In this document: in pieces, positions 35,004 to 39,519 of the stretch | Layout of the letters: each line of letters starts with the position of its first letter | How positions within the stretch are numbered: the stretch's first letter is position 1 | DNA from: Pseudomonadota bacterium | GTDB lineage: Bacteria; Verrucomicrobiota; Verrucomicrobiia; Limisphaerales; SXTU01 | Reading direction: 5' to 3' | NCBI GenBank assembly: GCA_009924135.1 | Contig: RFSE01000036.1 | Coordinates: 1 to 39,519 of the forward strand | Length of the DNA stretch: 39,519 nt | Translations under genes and position numbers: made by a program | Notes under the pieces: generated by a model | What the model saw: the letters and a program-made list of their open reading frames with translations, nothing else | Databases searched by the model: none | What the model was told of the DNA's origin: nothing

Positions 35004-37340
35004 TCATTTGCCCGGTGGCGGGGGCGGCGATTGGAGCCGCCAGAAATCCTCCGCCGCCGGCACTTGCGCCCACCCGCCTTCGGGCAGCGAGTAGCCAATG
35101 TGCTTGAGCCGGGGAAGTTGCCGGATCGGGTCCAAATTTCTGACGCCCGCCGGCAGGGTGATGCCCTCCAGCTGTTTGAAGCCTGCCAGGTCCGAAAAAT
35201 CCGTCAGATTGGTGCACCCTTCCAGTTGAAGGAAATGCAACGGGGCGTTCCGGAGCGGGCTCAGGGTGCTGATTCTGGTATGCGCCAGATTGAGGCTCGT
35301 GAGTTTGAGACCGGCCAGGGCGTTGAAGTTGGTGGCGCGAAGGCGGGCGGCATCAAGCCGGGTCAGGGGCATGCCTTTGAGTGCCGTCAGGTCAGTCACA
35401 CGGGTGCCACTGATGTCGAGCTGCACCAGCGGCATGTTCCTCACCGGGGTCAGGTCATCCACCTGGGTGCCGGCGATATGGAGCTTCGTTAGTGGGGCGG
35501 TGCGGAAGGGGGAGAGGTCGTTGAATTCAGGTTGTTGCACCGACAACGCCAGCCCGCTTGCTTCACGCCGGAGCGAGCCTTGCAGGCCGATTTTGTTTAC
35601 CACGGCCCGCCACGATTCGAAGGCCGTCTTGGCGTCCGGACTGTCCCGGGTGGCCAGGGCGAGCGCTTCCGCCGTGCGGAGCTGATGCGCCATGCTGACC
35701 CGGAGATCGTTGAGGCCCTGGGGGCCGATGCTTCCGTTGACCAGACTGTTGGCCAGCAGGCGTTCGCTCAGGGTGAGGTTGAATTCCACGTAGGGCAGCT
35801 CGTGCTCGGGGTCCAGTTCCAAGGCTCGGGCGTAGGCATCACGAGCTTCCGCCAGTTGGAGCATGGATTGCAGGATGTTGCCCTTCAGTGCGTAGTACTG
35901 GGCATTTTCCGGCTGGAGTGAGATGGCATAGTTGATCTTCGCGAGCGCCTTGGCGAACTTGAGTTCGTCCACCAGGGTCTTCGCTTCAAAATAAAAAGTG
36001 GGCGCGGTCTCCCGCAATTCGGCGAGGGTCAGGGCGATCTTCCGGGTGAAATGCGTCGCCAGTCCCACCATCAGGGCGAGGGAGATGATGATGAGGAAAA
36101 ACTCCGTGCGGTGGCGGCGGACGAGCAGCAGCATGAGTCGCATCGCACTGGCCCCCTCGGCCGACGTGGCTAACCCGCCTTGATATGCAGCGATGTCCTG
36201 CTGGAGTGCGGCGACGGTTTGGTAGCGCTTGGACTTGTCCCGCGTCAGGGCCTTCATGGCGACGGCGGATAGCGCCGAGGGAATGCGCCGGTCAGGACAG
36301 TGGGCCAGCTCCGGCGGGGCGATGTCTTCCACTGTCGGGTTGGTGGCGGCGATCCGGGAGATGCGCGTTTGCTTGGGATTATAGCTGGTGGGCGGGGAGA
36401 TGTCACCGGAAGCGACCCGCGTCAGCACCTCGTTCACGGTGTCACCAGTAATCGGCGGGTGCAGGGTGAGGATCGTGTAAAGAATTGCTCCCAGGGCGTA
36501 AATGTCCGTGCGCTCGTCGATGTCTTCCACGCGGCCTTCCGCCTGCTCGGGGGCCATGTAGCGCGGGGTGCCCTTCACTTCCCCGGAGAGAGTTTTGAAG
36601 CTGTCCGCACCCAGCGCGGCCATCTCCTTCCGGTTCAACGGGGCCGTCCCCGCCTCGGGCTCGCCTCCCCGGATGCGTTTGGCCAGTCCCCAGTCCATGA
36701 CGAACACCTCGCCGAATTCCCCCAGCATGATGTTGTCCGGCTTGAGGTCGCGGTGCATCACTCCGCGGGAATGGGCAAAGGCGACGGCATCGCAAACCTT
36801 CTGAAAGACCGTCAACAGCGTGCCGAGTGGATACTTGGCGACCGCCCGCTTGTCCTTCTGCCGGATCGTCTCCAGCACTTCGCAGAGGGTCACCCCTTCC
36901 ACCAGGCGCATCGTGTAATACACCACGCCGTCGGGCGTGACCCCCAGTTCGTGCAACGGGACGATGTTCGGATGTTCAAGCTGGCCGGTGATCCGCGCCT
37001 CCGTGACCAGCCGGTGGATGTGTTCATCCGAGGCGTCGGCCCCCGTGAGGATGACCTTGACCGCCACTGTTCGTTGAATGCTGTTGTCGCGCGCGGAAAG
37101 AATCTGGCCCATGCCGCCTTTGGCAAGGAGGCGGCCCATTTCATAGGCAGTCTTGGGCATTTCGACCGGGCTCCTGCCGGTCTCCGCCGATCCCCGGGCA
37201 ATCCGCTCCGCCAAAAAACGGGCCAGCTCGGCGGCGGCGGGGCTGCGGGCGGATTCCAGCGAGGTCTTGAGACGGGCGAGCGACACCTCATGCGGAGGCG
37301 GAGGGACTGGCCCGACCGTCTTGTCCTGCGGTTCGCTCAT
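35004..37340 (-). CDS. Membrane Ser/Thr protein kinase with TPR and leucine-rich repeats
   Basis: The 778-residue protein is a PknB-like kinase fused to repeats. The cytoplasmic kinase (about 65-390) has the glycine loop LLAKGGMGQI, Lys95 (VAVKVI), HRDLKPDN (196-203) and DWG at 216-218 in place of DFG. GTPRYMAPEQ (258-267) is also present. DWG is common in planctomycete and verrucomicrobial kinases and need not abolish activity. One membrane segment (about 413-430) follows. Outside lie TPR-like helices (about 455-520) and 6-7 leucine-rich repeats of the 'L..LDISGTRVTDLTALKGM' type (about 625-755). The extracytoplasmic part probably senses a ligand or envelope protein. Substrate and signal are unknown. 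It is the only gene of its strand in this section. Confidence 0.93.
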   Translation of the reverse strand: MSEPQDKTVGPVPPPPHEVSLARLKTSLESARSPAAAELARFLAERIARGSAETGRSPVEMPKTAYEMGRLLAKGGMGQILSARDNSIQRTVAVKVILTGADASDEHIHRLVTEARITGQLEHPNIVPLHELGVTPDGVVYYTMRLVEGVTLCEVLETIRQKDKRAVAKYPLGTLLTVFQKVCDAVAFAHSRGVMHRDLKPDNIMLGEFGEVFVMDWGLAKRIRGGEPEAGTAPLNRKEMAALGADSFKTLSGEVKGTPRYMAPEQAEGRVEDIDERTDIYALGAILYTILTLHPPITGDTVNEVLTRVASGDISPPTSYNPKQTRISRIAATNPTVEDIAPPELAHCPDRRIPSALSAVAMKALTRDKSKRYQTVAALQQDIAAYQGGLATSAEGASAMRLMLLLVRRHRTEFFLIIISLALMVGLATHFTRKIALTLAELRETAPTFYFEAKTLVDELKFAKALAKINYAISLQPENAQYYALKGNILQSMLQLAEARDAYARALELDPEHELPYVEFNLTLSERLLANSLVNGSIGPQGLNDLRVSMAHQLRTAEALALATRDSPDAKTAFESWRAVVNKIGLQGSLRREASGLALSVQQPEFNDLSPFRTAPLTKLHIAGTQVDDLTPVRNMPLVQLDISGTRVTDLTALKGMPLTRLDAARLRATNFNALAGLKLTSLNLAHTRISTLSPLRNAPLHFLQLEGCTNLTDFSDLAGFKQLEGITLPAGVRNLDPIRQLPRLKHIGYSLPEGGWAQVPAAEDFWRLQSPPPPPGK

Positions 37341-37348
37341 TGCGTGTG

Positions 37349-37376
37349 AAGATAAAGGCCGTCAACTTAGGGACAA
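37349..37376 (-). promoter_or_regulatory. Weak possible promoter of the kinase gene
   Basis: On the minus strand TTGTCC (complement of 37371-37376) and TATCTT (complement of 37349-37354) are 16 bases apart. If real, transcription would start within a few bases of the ATG at 37340, giving a nearly leaderless mRNA. The hexamers match consensus at four of six positions each. Confidence 0.3.
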
Positions 37377-37501
37377 GCGGGGAGATTCCTGATTGACACC
37401 CCGGGGCATCCCTCAGCCCGTCCTTAAGCCTTCATCGCAGCAAAGGATATACCTCCCTGAGGGAAAATCAATCCCGGCCGGCACGGGGAAAAAGGAACCG
37501 G

Positions 37502-37530
37502 TTGACACTCCGGCTTAACTGTCATACAGT
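37502..37530 (+). promoter_or_regulatory. Promoter with operator-like palindrome for the GntR operon
   Basis: TTGACA (37502-37507) and TACAGT (37525-37530) are separated by 17 bases, a good sigma70-type promoter. The inverted repeat ACTGT-CAT-ACAGT (37518-37530) lies over the -10. This is where a YtrA-type GntR regulator would be expected to bind its own promoter. The downstream GTCATA repeat (37521-37526, 37529-37534) may belong to the same site. Confidence 0.65.
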
Positions 37531-37556
37531 CATAGGACAGAAGACACGGCCGCACC

Positions 37557-37970
37557 ATGCATCTCCAGCTCAACTACCAATCCGGTCTCCCGGTCTATCT
37601 CCAGATCGCGGACCAGATTCGTGCGGCGGCCGCCTCCGGGGCCTTGCGGCCGGGCGAGCCCCTGCCGGGCATCCGTCCCCTCGCCGAGCAGCTTCGCGTG
37701 AACCGCAACACCATCGCCAAGGCCTACACCGAATTGGAGAACCAAGGCGTCATTGAAACCATCGCGGGCAAGGGCTGCTTTCTGGCGGATGGACAGTCCC
37801 GCCTGAAGAAGTCCGCGCGCCACGACCTGCTCGCGGTCGAGATTGACCAGGCAGTCGTCGCCGCCCACCACCTGCAAGTCAGCCGGCCGGAGTTTCTCCA
37901 GCTCGTCGAAGAACGGCTCGACCATTTTGCCGAACAACAACAAACCAATGCCGAGAAAGGACACCCATGA
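37557..37970 (+). CDS. GntR family regulator, YtrA subfamily
   Basis: YtrA-type regulators have a GntR winged helix and only a short C-terminal tail, and usually repress a linked ABC transporter operon. The 137-residue protein has the typical start ('QSGLPVYLQIADQIRAA', residues 8-24), a helix-turn-helix with RPLAEQLRVNRNTIAKAYTE (about 40-59), the wing 'VIETIAGKGCFLAD', and a short C-terminal helix, with no effector domain. The stop overlaps the next gene's ATG (ATGA), and an ABC ATPase follows, as expected for the subfamily. It probably represses its own promoter. Confidence 0.9.
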   Translation: MHLQLNYQSGLPVYLQIADQIRAAAASGALRPGEPLPGIRPLAEQLRVNRNTIAKAYTELENQGVIETIAGKGCFLADGQSRLKKSARHDLLAVEIDQAVVAAHHLQVSRPEFLQLVEERLDHFAEQQQTNAEKGHP

Positions 37971-38386
37971 ACACCCCGATCGCCGAATCATCCCGGACCC
38001 CGCGCAGCCTCATTGTCGCCGCACTGATCATCACCCTCTTCATGTCGTTGTTCGTGCTGGAAATCACCGACTCCATCGTATTTCACAGGCAAATGGCGCG
38101 CAGCGTGTTCTTCTTCCCGCCGGCCGCCTTGCTGCTCTGGGGGGTGCTCATGCGCCGCCGTTGGGCGTGGTATGCGGCACGCGTGGCCATGCTGGTGGGC
38201 ATCTTCGCCTTTGGGGCGACCGGCATCGCCGCCGCGTGGTTTTTCCCCGCCATCAAGCCGCGTGACCAACACGGCATCATCGTCGTCAGCATCATCCTCT
38301 GCACGCTGCTGGCCCTGGCTTTCACGGCGCTCGGGCGTCCATCAACCCGGCAACTTTTTCAACTCGGAGGCAACCATGAACGCTAA
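37967..38386 (+). CDS. Small membrane protein of the GntR/ABC operon
   Basis: The 139-residue protein has four hydrophobic segments (about 15-32, 44-61, 68-89 and 99-119) and short charged loops, and no recognised domain. It overlaps the GntR gene by four bases and the ABC ATPase gene by 11. Position suggests a role with the transporter, perhaps as a membrane partner or regulator. The family is not recognised. Confidence 0.75.
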   Translation: MNTPIAESSRTPRSLIVAALIITLFMSLFVLEITDSIVFHRQMARSVFFFPPAALLLWGVLMRRRWAWYAARVAMLVGIFAFGATGIAAAWFFPAIKPRDQHGIIVVSIILCTLLALAFTALGRPSTRQLFQLGGNHER

Positions 38387-39266
38387 CCCGCCCGTCATTG
38401 AACTGCGCCAGGTCGTTAGAAAATACGGCCACACCGACGCTGTCAACGGCCTGGACCTGACCGTGCAGGCGGGCCGCTGCTATGGCTTCTTCGGTCGCAA
38501 CGGCGCCGGCAAGACCACCACCATCAAGTGCCTGCTCAACCTCCTGCGGCCCACCTCCGGCACCGTGCGCGTCTTCGGTCTCGACCCCGAGCGCGATGAG
38601 GTGGCCGTGAAATCCCGCCTCGCCTACGTGCCGGACGCCGTGGCGTTCCACCCGTGGATGACGGTGGACGGGGTGCTGGAATACGTCGCCTCCTTCCGGA
38701 CGCATTGGAACAAGAAGACCCAGAGCGAACTTCTGGACCGGTTCCGGCTTGATCCCACCAAGTCCGTGAAGGCGCTTTCCAAGGGCCAGCGGACGCAGCT
38801 TGGTCTCATCACGGCCATCTGCCCCGAGCCGGAACTGTTGGTCCTGGACGAGCCGACCAGCGGCCTTGATCCCATTGTGCGGCGTGAGTTCATCCAGACC
38901 GTCATCGGTGCCTATCAGGAAGCGGACCCGGAGCGGCGCACCATCTTCGTCTCCACGCATTTGATCACGGAATTCGAGGGGTTGATCGATGAGTTTACGA
39001 TCATTGACGCTGGCCGCGAGGTGTTGCGCCTCGAAGCAGACGCTGCGCGCGCGCGCTACCGGCGCATTCGGGCCCGCTTTGCCGCCACTCCGCCGGAGTT
39101 GAACTTGACCGGCATCCTCCGCTCCCGCGTCGAGGGCCGCGAAGTGGAACTCATCGCCAATGGTGCGTCCAACGCCATCGCGGAACAGCTCCGGGCTCTG
39201 AAGCCGGAGGAACTGACGGTCGAAGCCCTTACCCTCGAAGAAATCTTCATGGTCACCTTGCAATGA
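38376..39266 (+). CDS. ABC transporter ATP-binding protein
   Basis: From ATG 38376, which has CGGAGG five bases upstream, the protein has 296 residues. It has Walker A GRNGAGKTT (40-48), signature LSKGQ (134-138), Walker B LLVLDE (154-159), the D-loop SGLD and switch His195 (VSTHL). The last 70 residues form the C-terminal extension of the multidrug/Ytr-type exporters. An upstream frame beginning inside the membrane protein was rejected. No full permease gene is visible; one may lie beyond the window. Substrate unknown; the context fits YtrA-regulated exporters that respond to envelope stress. Confidence 0.93.
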   Translation: MNANPPVIELRQVVRKYGHTDAVNGLDLTVQAGRCYGFFGRNGAGKTTTIKCLLNLLRPTSGTVRVFGLDPERDEVAVKSRLAYVPDAVAFHPWMTVDGVLEYVASFRTHWNKKTQSELLDRFRLDPTKSVKALSKGQRTQLGLITAICPEPELLVLDEPTSGLDPIVRREFIQTVIGAYQEADPERRTIFVSTHLITEFEGLIDEFTIIDAGREVLRLEADAARARYRRIRARFAATPPELNLTGILRSRVEGREVELIANGASNAIAEQLRALKPEELTVEALTLEEIFMVTLQ

Positions 39267-39519
39267 GTACGACCTGGATAGGGACTGCGGCCGTGACTTG
39301 CTTTTACCCGCGTGCGGGCGAAGGCGGCGGTTTCCACTCCCTCTCCCCCATCGGGGGAGAGGGCCGGGGTGAGAATTCGCGGAACGAAGGGGCGCGCATG
39401 AAAACCCTGAAACAGTGGTCGGTAGGGCGCGGTGTCCTCACCGCGCCGCCGAGGTCTGGGAGCGTCCGGGTGGTTTGGCGGCGCGCTGAGGACAGACGCG
39501 CCCTACCCATCCCGGTTCA
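39263..39519 (+). CDS. Possible start of the next gene, cut by the right edge
   Basis: An ATG overlaps the ABC stop (ATGA at 39263-39266) and its frame stays open for all 85 remaining codons. The translation begins MSTTWIGTAAVTCFYP and then runs through two large palindromic repeats, giving low-complexity Gly/Arg/Pro-rich sequence that looks unlike a permease. It may be a chance frame, or a permease gene damaged or displaced by repeat insertion. Confidence 0.25.
   Translation, partial: MSTTWIGTAAVTCFYPRAGEGGGFHSLSPIGGEGRGENSRNEGARMKTLKQWSVGRGVLTAPPRSGSVRVVWRRAEDRRALPIPV
39339..39363. repeat. Perfect 11-bp palindrome (CCCTCTCCCCC type)
   Basis: CCCTCTCCCCC (39339-39349) and GGGGGAGAGGG (39353-39363) form a perfect hairpin with an ATC loop. 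The flanking GCCGGGGTGAG matches a widespread intergenic repeat seen in many high-GC bacteria. It may terminate the GntR/ABC operon. Confidence 0.75.
39421..39507. repeat. Long inverted repeat (GGTAGGGCGCG type)
   Basis: Arms of about 30 bases (39421-39450 and 39477-39507) are inverted repeats with a few mismatches; each ends with GGTAGGGCGCG or its complement. The arms are separated by 26 bases. It looks like a dispersed genomic repeat rather than a coding sequence, and no gene is predicted across it with confidence. Confidence 0.75.

Overview
The window is high-GC bacterial DNA that reads as a member of the Verrucomicrobiota (possibly Pedosphaera/Limisphaerales-like). The evidence is a DUF1501 protein next to a PSCyt1/DUF1549/DUF1553 (planctomycete-type cytochrome) protein, a Ser/Thr kinase with TPR and planctomycete-style leucine-rich repeats, CxxC 'zinc-ribbon plus membrane' proteins, and dispersed palindromes of the 'GGCAGGCGGGACGCC' type. 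Most gene starts lack a clear Shine-Dalgarno sequence. The lineage is inferred from gene content; no marker gene was compared.

Region 1 (1-11416) looks accessory. On the plus strand are an unrecognised 509-residue protein and then a tightly coupled set: a helix-turn-helix (excisionase-like) protein, a 76-residue protein, a CHC2/TOPRIM primase-like protein with degenerate active sites, and a RepA-like RecA-fold ATPase. A large hairpin separates these from a minus-strand type I restriction-modification operon (hsdR, an acidic unknown protein, hsdM, hsdS). The region ends exactly at the 3' end of a tRNA-Ser(GCU) gene, next to an 11-bp tandem repeat. That is the usual layout of an element integrated at a tRNA. 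No integrase or second attachment site lies in the window, so the island reading is an inference.

Region 2 (11417-31139) is chromosomal in character. It holds the tRNA, the DUF1501 and PSCyt1/DUF1549/DUF1553 pair, two CxxC proteins (one membrane, one lipoprotein), guaB (IMP dehydrogenase), a minus-strand ExbB-ExbD-TonB-like-zinc-ribbon operon whose ExbD lacks the usual transmembrane aspartate, gltB-gltD (glutamate synthase), panB-moaC (pantothenate and molybdopterin synthesis) and a secreted FAD-dependent oxidoreductase.

Region 3 (31140-39519) holds three consecutive, translationally coupled CNNM/CBS (CorC/HlyC-type) membrane proteins, a convergent membrane Ser/Thr kinase with TPR and LRR domains, and a YtrA-type GntR regulator operon with a small membrane protein and an ABC ATPase. 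The GntR promoter has a good -35/-10 pair and an operator-like palindrome over the -10. The right edge is an open frame running through two large palindromic repeats. I did not find a complete new system that I could defend. The best leads are the acidic protein inside the restriction-modification operon, the degenerate primase/ATPase module, the tRNA-linked boundary and the Asp-less ExbD operon.
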